64,000 bases of DNA from Chara braunii (Eukaryota; Streptophyta; Charophyceae; Charales; Characeae). The stretch's first letter is position 1. The number at the start of each line of letters is the position of its first letter. The stretch lies in assembly GCA_003427395.1 (NCBI GenBank), contig BFEA01000452.1:315553-379552 (forward strand), given 5' to 3'. Under the pieces are notes generated by a model. That model saw nothing but the letters and a program-made list of their open reading frames with translations, did no database searches and was not told the DNA's origin. Positions 42,257 to 53,570 of this stretch are shown in pieces. The translations under genes were made by a program, and so were the position numbers.

Positions 42257-43446
42257 GGTAAAAATTAGCTTTACTCTGATTCTGTTATTTTCTTTTTGTG
42301 GAATTCATATGTGACCCTCAGCCAAACTTTTTTTTCCCAGAAGTCTTTGAATTTTTTTCACACACCAATGGAGACCAAAGCAATGAACTCGGTTGTCAAT
42401 GTCAGCCCCTTCTCACCACCATCAACAATGTATCCGATGTCTGTTCTCCTGTTGGTGCATTGCGCCCAGATTGTATCCAATGTCTGTTCTCCTGTTGGCG
42501 AATTGCGCCCAAACTACAATCACAACCCCTAACAACTAGCCTACACAACCATAGCGATGCAACCGGAGACAACAACAGGAGACCACTTGTACGTGAAGAT
42601 GCCACCCATGCAGACCTCCATGGCACAAACAGGTAGGTCCCACTCGCCCTCTCTCACCCTCGTCTGACCCCCACACACTGTTCCTCTCTCCCCAAGGACC
42701 ATTGCCAAACCCTACTGACCACCAAAGAGCTCAAGCTCGGCTATGGATGAGCTCTGGCACCGCGCCCAGCAGCACCCACCCTCTGCGCCCGTGTGTGCCC
42801 TGACCTCAAAGCTCGCGTACTCCAAGCGCACAATCCAGCAGCACTGACACGACGACCACCAAGGCCAGAATGTCCACTTCGGAAGGACAGGTGTCTGGCA
42901 GGCAGCCTAGCCTGGTGGGCCAAGTTTCCAGTAGCTTCTGGTCGGCCCAAAGTGTCTCACCAATTCAGATACTGGCCAGGGCCCGAAGGAGTTAAGTGGC
43001 CCCTGTGCTGTTCGCTGCTTCCTCATTGGACGGAAGCAGAGGTGTGATGCCGCACACAGCTTGGCCTGAATGCAACCAACTGGTGCCCACAATGTGTCTT
43101 GGGGCCCTCGGTGGCCAAAAATAGGCCGCAAAAGAAAATGCAGGACCGCCTTCACTTCGGGAGGGCACAAAGTTTGCAGAGGGGCCCTTATGTCACTGCC
43201 GAGGACGAGGAACCTCGCAAATACTACAATGATACAAGGCGTGTAGCGGATGATGTCAACCTGCAACGGTGTTTCCTTCCGAAAGGTGAAAGGTACTGGA
43301 TGCTTGGGAGGCCGAGCAGCCCGGAAAGTCACCGCCCAAGAGGCAAGCTGCTCAGTATATCTTTCGGGAGAGCAAAGAGCTCTCCCTCATTTTCCGGTGT
43401 GCAAGTTTCGTGTCACGCTGCTGGAGCGAGCGCTGGTGTTCTCAGC
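41606..43446. other. Anonymous sequence between D and the solo LTR
   Basis: No supported gene. It is T/C-rich to 42120, has a G30 run at 42226-42255, and a tandem duplication of about 40 bp at 42430-42512 (TATCCRATGTCTGTTCTCCT units). A GGCC-rich part at 42890-43200 resembles LTR sequence in composition but matches neither LTR family here. Confidence 0.5.
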
Positions 43447-43451
43447 CCTGG

Positions 43452-44622
43452 TGTCACATACCGTAATGGTGCAGACCAGAACAAGAACCGACCTCTCTCA
43501 CAAAGTACAAGATAGCGTAGCGGAAGACTTAGATGCCAATGATCCGAACAATCAATGTTGCAATGCAGCCTCAAACATACATCATCATCATTCCATGGTG
43601 TGAAGGGGCCTGGCGCTCACACAGGAAGAATGCGCCAGTCCCCAACCATACACAGACGAAGAAGAGGGGGGTTACACGAAGAAGAATGAAAGATGGGAAT
43701 GTCGTCAACACCAAGTCTTTGGTACAGGTCCCAAATAATCCCTCATCAAATGTCTGAATCCCCATGTTGCGTCTGGATCCAATGTCTTCCAAGTCTCAAA
43801 GTCACAACTCTCTCTCTCTCTCGTAGTCTGCAGATACTGAGAAGTCAGGTAGCGAGAGGGTGAAGAAGAGATGAGGAAGAAGAAGAACTCTCTCTCTCTC
43901 TCTCTCAGTCCGGTACTAACCTGTGAAGTTGGTGCCTTGATGCAGGTACCTCGAAGATGAAGCTGGAGCTATGGCGCCACAGGTAAGTCTCCCTGGCCTC
44001 CGCCAGCCATCTCTCTCTCCAACACTACTCTACTCCTACCAGCGCCCAGCGCTGAAGACTACCACTACAGCTACTAGCGCCCAGCGCTGAAGACTACTGC
44101 TAGCGCTAAAGCTACTCCTGCAGCGCTCCTCAAGAGTGCTGCTGCCGAATCCTGAAGACTACTCCTGCCTTCTGCCTGCCCGTGAAGTGCATGGGAACTC
44201 CCTATGTACTACCTCGGCCTGCCTCCTGACTGCCTCCGACTGCCTGCAGTTGCAGGGCGGGGCAGTCCAGGAGGCTGCTCTTGCCAATGCCAAAATGAGC
44301 CAGGGTCTGGTGCTGCAGCTCCTGCTGAGGCTGTCGTGGGAACAGGCCAAAAATAGCCTGTTCCTAAAACCGTGGTTTGGTGCCTGAGTGTCAGGGCAGG
44401 TCGATCTTATGAGGGCCCGAAAATGACCCTCCGTTTCAGGCTGAAAAGACTCAGGGCCTGGAAGGCCCTGTTTTAGGCTGAAACGAAGTAGGGCCTGAAG
44501 GCCCTCGTTTTCAGGCTTTCAGACTGAAACGACACAGGGCCTGTAAGCCCTTGTTTTCAGGCTTTTAGGCTGAGAACGCTAGTCGGACCCTGCAGGCCCG
44601 TGTGGCTGCCCAGTATGCCACA
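43452..44622 (-). mobile_element. Solo LTR of the A/B family with CCTGG target duplication
   Basis: Reverse complement starts TGTGGCATACTGGG at 44622 and ends ATGTGACA at 43452, aligning over its length with the LTRs of A and B. It is flanked by CCTGG on both sides (43447-43451 and 44623-44627), a perfect 5-bp target-site duplication. No internal element sequence is attached, so it is what remains after recombination between the two LTRs of a former full-length copy. It has two copies of the GCGCCCAGCGCTGAAGACTAC unit. Confidence 0.93.
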
Positions 44623-44627
44623 CCTGG

Positions 44628-45280
44628 GGAGGAAGAAGGAGGCCGGGTGCTCCAGCTCCAACTATGGCCGAACAGCCCGAATAGGAGGAGGATGAAGATG
44701 GGCTAGGCGGACAGTGCCAGGGCACTTACCTGGCTATGGTGGATGGCATCTTCATCTTCTTGGTCGGTGCTACACCTAGAGCCCCAGTGGGGGTGCGATA
44801 CTTCAAGGAAGGCTCCAGGGAAGAGTTAGGCGAGGCGGCCTTGGTAGGAGGACATATCAGCTTTGCATTGTCCTTTGAACATCGAGGCCAGGCCCCAACA
44901 GTCCACCATAGCCACCTAAAGTAGAGTAAGAAGGCGTAGGTTGTGGCTATGGTGGACCTCATGTATAGCTGGCCGAAAGGAGGAGATTCGGACGTTGGTT
45001 CTCGTTCAGTCTATCCCTTACTATCTTTAAGCGAATAGCGGGTCTCGCGTGACGCTCCCACCTGAGACCCTGATCGTCAGTGTTGGGAAAGTGGGCCGGG
45101 GACCAAGGCCCAGCCCAACCAAAACTTGGTAACTTGAAGTTTCTGGAGGGGCGGTGAGCAGGCCAGACCGTCGCGCATGCCCTCCGACACACGTGAGGGT
45201 TGGTCCGTCTGGTCGGAAAAAGTAGAAACGGCACCGGGTGCAGCAAAAAAGTGTCGTGCAAGGGGAAAAAGAGAAATGAC
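44628..45280. other. Anonymous sequence with CCACCATAGCCA motifs
   Basis: Minus strand 44962-44726 is an open frame (CPPTKAASPNSSLEP, APTKKMKMPSTIAR) ending at a good donor-like CCAG|GTAAGTG. I do not recognise it and it could be an exon or transposon remnant. CCACCATAGCCA occurs at 44899-44910 and, inverted, at 44728-44739 and 44949-44958. The motif is shared with 13842-13928. Confidence 0.4.
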
Positions 45281-45289
45281 ATCGAAAAA

Positions 45290-46800
45290 AGAGAAACGGC
45301 GGGATGCGAAGTGGGGAGGCAGAGCAAGGGGAGATGATGGAGGACACGTGAAGAAGGACGCACAATGGGGATGGAGGACAAGGACGAAGGTCCACAAAGA
45401 TGGAGGGAAACAGATGGAGGCGGAGCAGCAAGCAGGACGAGGACCATGGACGGAGAAGGGAGGATGGGGCAAGAACGGGGAGGAAGGATGGACTAAGGAG
45501 GACACGCAAGGAGGGCGGCAGGACGATCGAGGAGGGAGGATGGAACAAGAACGGGAAGGGAGATAGACTAAGGAGGACGCACGAGGAGGGCAGGAGGAAG
45601 AGGGAGGAAGGCAGAGCGATTGAGGAGGCTGGAGGTTGCAGAGAGCAGGAGGAGGGAGGAGACGATGGGCGGAGGAGGGCAGAGGAGGGAGGAGGAAGAG
45701 GGACGAAGAAGAGGGAGGGTGGACGGAGGCAGGAGGAGGAGGGAGGAGGATGATGGCGATGGAGGGCGGAAGAGGCAGCATAGAGGTAAGACGGCTTATG
45801 CTCAATTTTATGGCACGTTGTTTTTCTTTTGGGGGTGGGGTGGAGTGGGGGGGGGGGGGGGGGGGGGGAGGATTCCCACAGCACCTCCCCTCTCTCTCTC
45901 ACCACGCGTCCTGACCCTCCATGAGGATGAAATATGATGTATGGCTGAGATGAAGGGAGTACGACGACAGATGAAAAAGGGGATGGGGAAACCAGGAGAA
46001 GTGAAGACGACAACCATGATGGCAGACAAAGGCGGAGGAGGGAGGAGGAGGGAGTAGGAGGGAGTAGGAGGGAGGAACACAACAGCAGCCAATGGTGGAG
46101 ACAGGGAAGAAGGTTGATGAGAATGGATGATGAAGGCGGGGAGGGAGGAGGGATGCACACAGGGAGGAGCGACGCACACGGGGGGCAGAAGAAGGATGGA
46201 TGCCAGATATAGCTGATGGAGGCAGAAGAGGGAGGAGGAGGAGGAGGAGCGCACACAGGGGGAGCAGGTGGAGGATGGATGACAGACAGGAGGGGGGGAG
46301 CAAAGAGGAAAGAGCTGACGGGACCATGATAAGCGGCAGGAGCAGGACGAAAAGGGAGAGGAGGACTATCTGGACGACGAATGGGAGGAGGACGGCGGCA
46401 AATAGAAAGCCGAGGGAAAGAGTACTCTTTTGTCGGATTCCACATCTCTGCCGATCCCCTTTGCACTATTGTTCATGTTTGATGATATCAATCGCTATAG
46501 CATAATGATTGATGGTATATGTATGAAGTGAAGGGAAAGGGGAGAAGAAGTGAAGATGGATGAGAGCGGCTGATGGAGGATGGCTAATCTTCTATGTACA
46601 ACGAGCAGAAGGGAGATGGATGACTGACGAGAGGGGAAGAGAGAAAGGCGGAACGAGGGGGGGGGAAGAGGGGGAGAAAGGAGCGGGGGTAAAGAGAAGA
46701 ACGGGGGTGAAGAGGGATGAGGAAGGAGCAGGGGGAACGATGACAAGGGGTAGGACCGGGACAAAGAGTGAGAAGACGACCATCTCGACAACTCATGGAA
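45290..46800. repeat. Polypurine GGA-rich tracts
   Basis: The plus strand is dominated by GGAGGAAGAGGGAGG-like units at about 45290-45790, 46020-46410 and 46540-46790, with a G22 run at 45847-45868. The long minus-strand frames through it (up to 479 codons, Pro/Ser/Leu-rich) are composition artefacts. It lies downstream of, or in a late intron of, the minus-strand host gene. Confidence 0.8.
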
Positions 46801-47547
46801 GGAGGACAGAAGGAGGACCAAAAGAACGGCAATTTAACGGTAGCACAAGAGGGGGAGAGGCAGGTTTGCTGCGCACAACAAGCCAAACGGAGACACAAAA
46901 GCGCTGTGACACAACGAACAAGAGAGACGCGTGGACACGAAAAGAGGAGACAGCAAGAGTTTGTTTTTTTTTTTTGGCGGGGGGGGGCGTGGGGGAGAGA
47001 GAGAGAGAGAGAAAACAGCAGGACTCATTATGGATTGACCAAAACACACAATCTCCAAGTGCTCCAGATCCCTCCTGTTTTCACTCTGTCACTTCCCCCA
47101 CTCTCCCGCTTTTCCTGCCTGCCTCCCTCCTGTTGTCCTTCTCTTGCTTTGCCCCACTCTTTGCCGCAGCGCGCGAAGCCACGGTGGGTCAACTTATTAT
47201 TATTTATTGAATGAAGAGGTTGGGAAAAATAAGGAGGTTGAAAAGAGATGGCGAGTTGGAGGGGGATTTGACATTGGTCTTTGCTGGTGTACATCTTCTT
47301 CTTCTTCTTCCATTCTTTATTCTTCTTCTTCCTTTGTCTATTTCTCTTTCCAAGTTCTTTCATTTCATTTGCAATTGAAACGCATTTCTTTGTGTCATTG
47401 CACTCCGAATAGCCAACATAATAATAGAGGGCATAAGGCACCCTAGAAGCTTCCCCATTTCTTCCATGTGCTCAAACGAGCATCCCGTGGGAACGACTTC
47501 CACAGCAAACACTCTCTGAGCAAACGGTGTGTGTGAGCGTGTTTTGA

Positions 47548-47584
<37 letters not shown>

Positions 47585-47610
47585 AAGCAGGGGGCCCATG
47601 GTAAAGATGG
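46801..47610. other. Anonymous sequence with microsatellites
   Basis: No supported gene. (GA)n at 46996-47011, TTC-rich run at 47290-47335, compound (GT)n(GA)n at 47552-47584. Confidence 0.5.
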
Positions 47611-47615
47611 CACAC

Positions 47616-47657
47616 CTTAGACAGCTGCACGGGACTGCTGTTCCCTCGCTTTGACTT
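47616..47657 (-). CDS. Candidate exon 4 of the Lys/Arg-rich host gene
   Basis: On the minus strand a 42-base phase-0 block encodes KSKRGNSSPVQLSK. It is bounded by AAGCAG before it and GTGTGC after it, so it could follow exon 3 in frame. The composition suits the preceding exons, but the acceptor lacks a convincing pyrimidine tract and the block is short. Offered as a candidate only; no further downstream exon was found. Confidence 0.3.
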
Positions 47658-48639
47658 CTGCTTGACACTCGATCCAGCACCGCCAAAGATGCCGAGACCA
47701 CCGCCCCAACGTGAACACAGAGGAGCGGCAGATCAAAGCCATTGCCGTAAATTCACCCAGGCACGCGCATTGCACCCGCCCATTTTCGTGTGATTGGGCA
47801 CCCATTCAAGAGCCACAACTCCAAGAACGAAGAAGATGTAAAAAGTCAATATCCCACGAGTGCAATTTTGGCTAGAGTGCTAAACCTACACAGGCTATCA
47901 CGAATCAATAAGAAACAGCTCAATGCAAGGGAATCCCGAACGCAATACTCAGCAGCAACAACCCTGACAGCTCAAGACCAAGAAACGGAGTTTACCTACA
48001 TCTGTCATCACACCAACCACTGATCCTTCTGTTTTACCACAAATGTAGAGTTTGGTTAACAGTGCAGATAACACTGTAACTCTTTCTTTATCTTCAGCTA
48101 GTATGGGCGGAAAACTTCATTTCTGTTTCTTAATCTTTAGTTATAGCCACAATCCACACACCCCACATACTGCACAACGCAGTCAGGATATCAAACAGTT
48201 CAGGAATTCAGACATTCACAGGGTCACCGAAGTAAAGGTACAAAATCTGTCCAGAACGTCCTCCGGAAAATGGTGGTGCATATTACAACGCATGGCCTCG
48301 GGAAATTATAGCTTCACCAACAACAGCCCTTGCCAGAGTGAACCTGGACGGTCCACTGTGGCATTCTATGTCCTGGATATTCAGCATCCGGGTCTAGTCT
48401 GACGGAGTTGCAAAAGAAGATGGAAACCTCACAGTTCCATGAAGATAAGCAACCCACTAAAAAATATGAAAAGAAATTACAAAGAATGTATTGTAGAATT
48501 GCACTACAAGTAACTTCTGGCTCACAGCAAACCTACCAAGGATTTTCATCTCTCATTTTAGACTATAATAACAACAAGACCATCTGTTGCGGGTTCAGGC
48601 CCTCCGTCTGCTCCCCCCACACAGTCTTTCTCCTTCTCC

Positions 48640-49010
48640 ATACATCAGCATTCACTTTCACCACGCTTTCCTCTCTCTTTCAATTTCCATCCCCCCCCCC
48701 CCCCCCCCCCTTTCCCTTCACACTTTGGTAAGGATACCTCCCCCTAAACCACCCACGACCAAATCTTTTTCCTTTTCCATACATCAGCATTCACCTTCAC
48801 TACGCTTTGCTCTCTCTTTCAATTTTCATCCCCCCCCGCCTCCCTCCACACTTTGGTAAGGATACCTGCCCCCTAAACCACCCACGACCAAACCTTGCAT
48901 TCACCTTCACTACGCTTTGCTCTCTCTTTCAATTTCCATCCCCCCCCCCTCCCTCCACACTTTGGTAAGGATACCTGCCCCCTAAACCACCCACGACAAA
49001 ACCTTTCCTT
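48640..49010. repeat. Triplicated minisatellite, unit about 115-138 bp
   Basis: Three successive units (starts near 48640, 48778, 48898) each contain GCATTCACYTTCACYACGC, TCTCTCTTTCAATTTYCATC, a C-run, CACACTTTGGTAAGGATACC and CTAAACCACCCACGAC. Units differ mainly in C-run length (20, 8 and 10). Confidence 0.9.
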
Positions 49011-49171
49011 TGCTTTCGCCTACTTTCTACTCCTTACCTTGTTTGACCAGCTCACCAGCACATAACATGCAAAAATCACCTCCCCACCCACCCATGTGAC
49101 CACCTCAATAGGATGCCAGAACGATAGCATAAGAAACAAATGAGAAGACGATCAAATCCTATTTTCAAACA

Positions 49172-49366
49172 ATTCAACATTGAAGGAAGTTGCGGAAACA
49201 TCTTTCAACAACATTGAAGAAAGCTGTGGAAACATCTTTCAATGAATGTTCGCTCTGGGCTTGGCAACCTGTGGTAACACTCCTTTTGCCTTAAAAGCCA
49301 TTCATAAAACAAGCATGCCCACCAACTAGGCAAGCCATTCATAAAACAAGCATGCCCATCAACTGA
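49172..49366. repeat. Two short tandem duplications
   Basis: CATTGAAGRAAGYTGYGGAAAC units at 49172-49240 (about 34 bp) and AAGCCATTCATAAAACAAGC units at 49298-49360 (about 37 bp). Both lie just downstream of the exon 3 donor of the minus-strand gene, in its intron. Confidence 0.85.
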
Positions 49367-49374
49367 GAGCATAC

Positions 49375-49437
49375 CTCCTTATCCTTCCGTTTCTTGTCCT
49401 TGTTATGCTTGTGACGCTTCTCCTTCACCTTCTTCTC
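49375..49437 (-). CDS. Exon 3 of a Lys/Arg-rich nuclear-type protein gene
   Basis: Sixty-three bases, phase 0 at both ends, encoding EKKVKEKRHKHNKDKKRKDKE (two pieces: EKKVKEKRHKHNK and DKKRKDKE). It is bounded by the acceptor GATGATGCAG| and the donor GAG|GTATGC. The run of Lys/Arg/His/Glu/Asp is of the kind found in splicing-associated and other nuclear disordered proteins and resembles nuclear localisation signals. It continues exon 2 without a frame break. Intron 2 (50263-49438) is 826 bases. Confidence 0.75.
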
Positions 49438-50263
49438 CTGCATCATCCAATTGTTTAAACCCAACAAAGAAATGTCAAACCTCTTCATGGGAAGAGGTCG
49501 GCCAAAAGTTGGGGGAACATGAGGGTGAACTGAGCTTGACTGGGCGTGATGGTGGGGTACAGACAGGAGACGAGAGGTCGTAGATTACCGGCACGGGGCA
49601 GAGGGTGAAGATGGGGCGGGGCAAAGAGGCAATATCTGAGAGGGAAGCCGCCTGAAGCTGGCGGAAAGATGGAGAGCGTAAAGATGAGGGCCAATATGAC
49701 AGGGAGATAACGGTGAACATGGGACGGGTCAGGACGGGACGTCGGAAGTTGGGAAAGATGCGCATGGAAAGGGGTGTGAAGATCGTAGACTTGTTAACGA
49801 GGAGATTGCGCGGGGGGGGGGGGGGGGCAAGCGCGGCCGGGGAAGAGAGAAGGGTTCAAGTGTTGTTTGGGGGGAGAGGGTTGATATGGGGTCATGAAGA
49901 AGGCAAGGGTGCAGGTGGAGGCAATGAAAACAGGGTGGCGAAGACCAGAGTGAGATGGGCTTGAAGAAGATCTCGGCTGGAAAGAGGAAAGACCAAGGCA
50001 GAAAATGAAGATAACGAAAGTGCATAGCATGGCAGGGAAAGAAAATAAATGGACGACACGATGGATGATTTTGTGTGGGACAAGATGGGTGGAGGACAAT
50101 ACGGAGGAAAAACGTGAAACAAGATGGTGAAAAAGATGAAAGGACCTGGACGGGGTAAAATACATATGGGGAAGAAACTGCGGGTAGTAGAGGGGAGGTG
50201 AGAAGGAGGGTTGCGAGAGAAGAAGAAGATCTGGGAAAGCTGGAAGGAGTAGTGATTCAGTAC
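49438..50263 (-). other. Intron 2 of the Lys/Arg-rich gene
   Basis: GT at 50263-50262 and AG at 49439-49438. Purine-rich on the plus strand with a G16 run (49812-49827). Contains no recognisable coding sequence of its own. Confidence 0.65.
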
Positions 50264-50360
50264 CTTCTTCGTTTTCCCTTTTCTCCTCCGCTTCTTATCA
50301 TGCTCCTCAGTCCCATTGTCACTGTCACTACTGAAGGAATTGGTATCCTCGGAATCGCTA
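50264..50360 (-). CDS. Exon 2 of a Lys/Arg-rich nuclear-type protein gene
   Basis: Ninety-seven bases bounded by the acceptor GCATTGGCAG| and donor AAG|GTACTG. Its first base completes a Ser codon with the last two bases (AG) of exon 1. The remaining 32 codons read an acidic Ser-rich part (SDSEDTNSFSSDSDNGTEEH) and a basic part (DKKRRRKGKTKK). The acidic part looks like a casein-kinase-type phosphorylation region and the basic part like a nuclear localisation signal. Phase agreement on both sides is the main evidence that exons 1-3 are one gene. Confidence 0.78.
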
Positions 50361-50509
50361 CTGCCAATGCACACCGAAAATGCTGCCATCAGTCAATACT
50401 AGTCACCACACTCTCTCAACCAGGCCAACCAGCCAGCAATGTTTTGTGAACACACACAACCATGATAATGCGACTCTAGCGACCGCAACTCCGAGAACCG
50501 CATCTTCCA

Positions 50510-50512
<3 letters not shown>

Positions 50513-50549
<37 letters not shown>
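50513..50549. repeat. (CT)n microsatellite in intron 1
   Basis: About 17 CT units, giving Leu/Ser repeats in overlapping frames. Confidence 0.95.
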
Positions 50550-50553
<4 letters not shown>

Positions 50554-51699
50554 ACACACAGAATCAGCCTCTTCCTTTCCGTCTCCCTTTCTCTCGTCCC
50601 CTTCCAGCAACTCTTTTCTCGACGCCCTTGGGTATCTTGCGCATCCTTCGTTCGGGCCCTGTCAACTCCTTCCTATTCCCCCTCTTGCTCCCTCACTCCA
50701 AACATCTATCACTTTTTGTCCCCCCTCCCTCTTCGTCGCCTCACCAGTTATCACAGCCGAGACAATAAGATGATGATCCGAATGTTTACACAGCGAGCCC
50801 GAATGACAGCTCTCTCAACAGGCAGTCACCATGGGAGCTGAAGCGCGAGAAGCAGCCCGTGCACTTGGAACATCGGTTACATGCAGGGACGAGAGGAAAA
50901 CAGGCTAGTCCCAGACGTTTGCACGCCACGCGAAACACGCAATTTCCAAATATGCGCGCCCTGAGAAAAGAGTGGGGTACACACATGGCTGCAGAAAGTA
51001 TCCCATGGTATCATCTTCACAGAGAGAGAGAACCGACCTACAGACGGAAAAAGAGAGAGGGGGGGAGATTGCAAGACACACCGATTACATGCGATTCACA
51101 GCCACAAGACTACTGTCTTAACCAGAATACAACGCCCTGTAATTACAACTGTATTAGTGCAACTCTCGGTCTTTCTGGCAGAAAGGAATGTGGGCCGCCC
51201 ATTGCTGAAGTCCCTTGTCTGCTATTCTGGAGCCTAAGTTGAGATGCGATGATGCGATCCACGATTCAGTCGGGCATGCTTGGGGGGCGCTTAAGAAAAA
51301 GTATGTCTGCAACCCCGAGAACGTGAATCATGTACTGAACGATAAGCCTAGCATCCGTCTGCAGTCGCTTGCCAGTGGTCAGAGCCACGAATCAACAACC
51401 ATCGACATGAACAACCCTACGCAAGGATGTGAGCATCCGGTACGCCAAGCCGGCAGTCCGCCGTCGAAATCCACACGGCCGGATGTTGAAAGACACCTCC
51501 CTAGGCAGTGTAACAGTTACCTTCGATAGCTAGCATGCTGTACCAAAATAGCAATCACCATAAAGGTCCTGCTCAGGAGCATCTCGAAATAGAGGTTCAA
51601 ACCGTCAGAAAGATCCGATGCAACATGTACAAAAACACATTAAGACTAATAGGACTAAGACCTTTCAAACAATATCGAAAACACCAGACGAATTCATGA
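50550..51699. other. Intron 1 sequence without recognisable genes
   Basis: Open frames at 50859-51242 and 51215-51529 have no known motif and no homopolymer bias. I see nothing that identifies them. Confidence 0.4.
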
Positions 51700-51960
51700 C
51701 AAGTACGGAGAAGGGGAGGAGGGAAGGAGGGGAGAAGGAAGAGAAGAAACCAGGAGAAAGAGAGGGAACGGAGAAAGGGAGGAGGAGGAAGAAACGGGAG
51801 GAAACGGCACCAGAGGGGTGCAAAGGGAGGACAAACGAGGACAGGGGAGGACAAAAGGGAGGACAACGGGAAGACAAGGGTAGGACAAGGGGAGGACGAG
51901 GGGAAGAAGACGGGACGACCATTGCGGAAGGACAAGGGGAGGACGAGGGGAAGAAGAGGG
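51700..51960. repeat. Purine-rich GGAGGACAA tract
   Basis: Plus strand GGGAGGACAA and GGAAGAAG units. The minus-strand Pro/Leu/Ser/Phe-rich frames through it are artefacts. Confidence 0.8.
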
Positions 51961-52600
51961 GACGACCATTGCTCCAACAGTCCGTACAGTTTGCCACAAG
52001 GCACTTGCTAAAGTAATAACGTGTGGACGAGAAATGGCCACGTTTCATAGTCGAGAGGGAAAAGGGCATCAAACGTAACAAATATATGCTTGACGGCCGA
52101 CTACAGAAGACTAGAGGACATGTACGCTTTTTAAACATGAACTACCAGGGCCCAATACAGTCACGAGAGTCGAACTGAGGGCAAATTTCTACCATTCTGC
52201 GATCTACAACAAAGCACTGCCAGACAACAACCGCGATCCCGTTTCAGGAGGGAGGAAATGGGGAGGACGAGGATATGACAGGGCTAATGGGAGGACCACC
52301 ATTGCTGCAACAGTCCGTACAGTTTGCCACAAGGCACTTGCTAGAGTGATAACGTGTGGACGAGAAATGGCCACGTTTCGTAGTTGAGAGGGAACGAGGC
52401 ATCAAAGGAAACAAATATATGCTTCACGGCCGACTACAAAATACTAGAGTACATAGACGCTTTTTCAACAAGAACTACCAGGGGCCAACACTCTCACGAG
52501 AGTCGAACTGACAGCAAATTCTGTCATTCTGCTATCTACAACTACACGCCGCCAAACAGCAACCGCGATCTCGTGTCAGGAGTGTACACAACAACCACGA
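51961..52600. repeat. Diverged tandem duplication, period about 330 bp
   Basis: Two units (about 51961-52260 and 52294-52590) share, in order, CAACAGTCCGTACAGTTTGC, AAGGCACTTGCTA, GTGTGGACGAGAAATGGCC, AAATATATGCTT, CACGAGAGTCGAACTGA and CAACCGCGATC. The GAGAGTCGAACTG segment reads on the minus strand as CAGTTCGACTCTC, like a tRNA B box, so the unit may include an old tRNA-related sequence. It predates substantial divergence (roughly 10-15% by eye). Confidence 0.85.
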
Positions 52601-53030
52601 AGAAGGAAAGAGCCTATGACCACTATCATCGAGGTAAGAACCTCCCATGAGAACAAATCAATGCATCATCACCGCGTTGAAGAAGCTTATCCCACTAAAG
52701 CCGCAGTATTTACTGCTCTACTAACGCAGGAGCCGTCTATCTACTCAACCTTTTTTTTCCCCAAGCAAAAAGCACTCAGGTTAACGTCGCCTCCTTGACC
52801 TAGGTAATGGTGATCTGGACCTAAACGGCATCGTCAACGTGACGATGCGTCACACAATGAGCGCCGATGCAACGCCGCAGGCTAATACGGCTTGGATTGC
52901 CACACAGCAATCGACTAGAAACGTATGCCGTAGACAAAACCAGAAACAGACACATGAGAGAACGCTCACAAAAATCATACCTCTACCATGTATACTCGCT
53001 ATTCCTCGCCACTCGTTACCGAACAGGCAA
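52601..53030. other. Intron 1 sequence without recognisable genes
   Basis: Nothing identifiable; no repeats beyond a T-run at 52752-52759. Confidence 0.4.
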
Positions 53031-53049
53031 GAAAGGGTTCGAGGAGGCG

Positions 53050-53570
53050 GTAGAATCGCCTGCCACCGTCAAACGAACGGTAGAATCGCCTGCCACGTGT
53101 CGCATGAGCGACACGTGGCAAAATCATACCTCACTCAATACGAAGAGGATTCGAAACTTTGAAACGCCAGCCTGAACGAGATGACCATGCGAAACGGTAA
53201 GACCAGAGTGCACCGTCAAACGAGCGGTAGAATCGCCTGCCACGTGTCGCATGAGCGCAAGACAGCCAAATGGAACCTAAAAAGAAAAAAGAAGGAAAAA
53301 GGGGGCGGGGAGGAACGCCACACAGAGGACAGATTGGGGAAGGAGAACAGAGAGGAGAGGGCAAAACGGCGCGGGCGATGGGGAAGGGAAGGAGAAGGGG
53401 GAGGGGGACAACATACGTGTCGCATGAGCGCAAGACGGCCAAACCTAGAAAGGAAAGGGAAGGAAAAAGGGGGCGGGGAGGAACGCCACACAGAAGACAA
53501 ATTGGGGAAGAGGAGAGGGTAAAACGCCGCGGGCGATGGGAGAGGGAAGGAGGGGGAGGAGGACAACAGT
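53050..53570. repeat. Interspersed duplications with CCACGTGTCGCATGAGCG motif
   Basis: GTAGAATCGCCTGCCAC occurs at 53051 (partial), 53080 and 53226. GTGTCGCATGAGCG occurs at 53097, 53242 and 53417. A longer block (GGAAAAAGGGGGCGGGGAGG then AACGCCACACAGA) occurs at 53293-53330 and 53463-53500. The CACGTGTC portion is a G-box-like sequence. Confidence 0.85.

Noticed and set aside
45027-46466. Minus-strand open frame of 479 codons
   Set aside because: It is the complement of GGA-rich repeats; the product is a Pro/Ser/Leu run with no domain and neighbouring frames are equally open.
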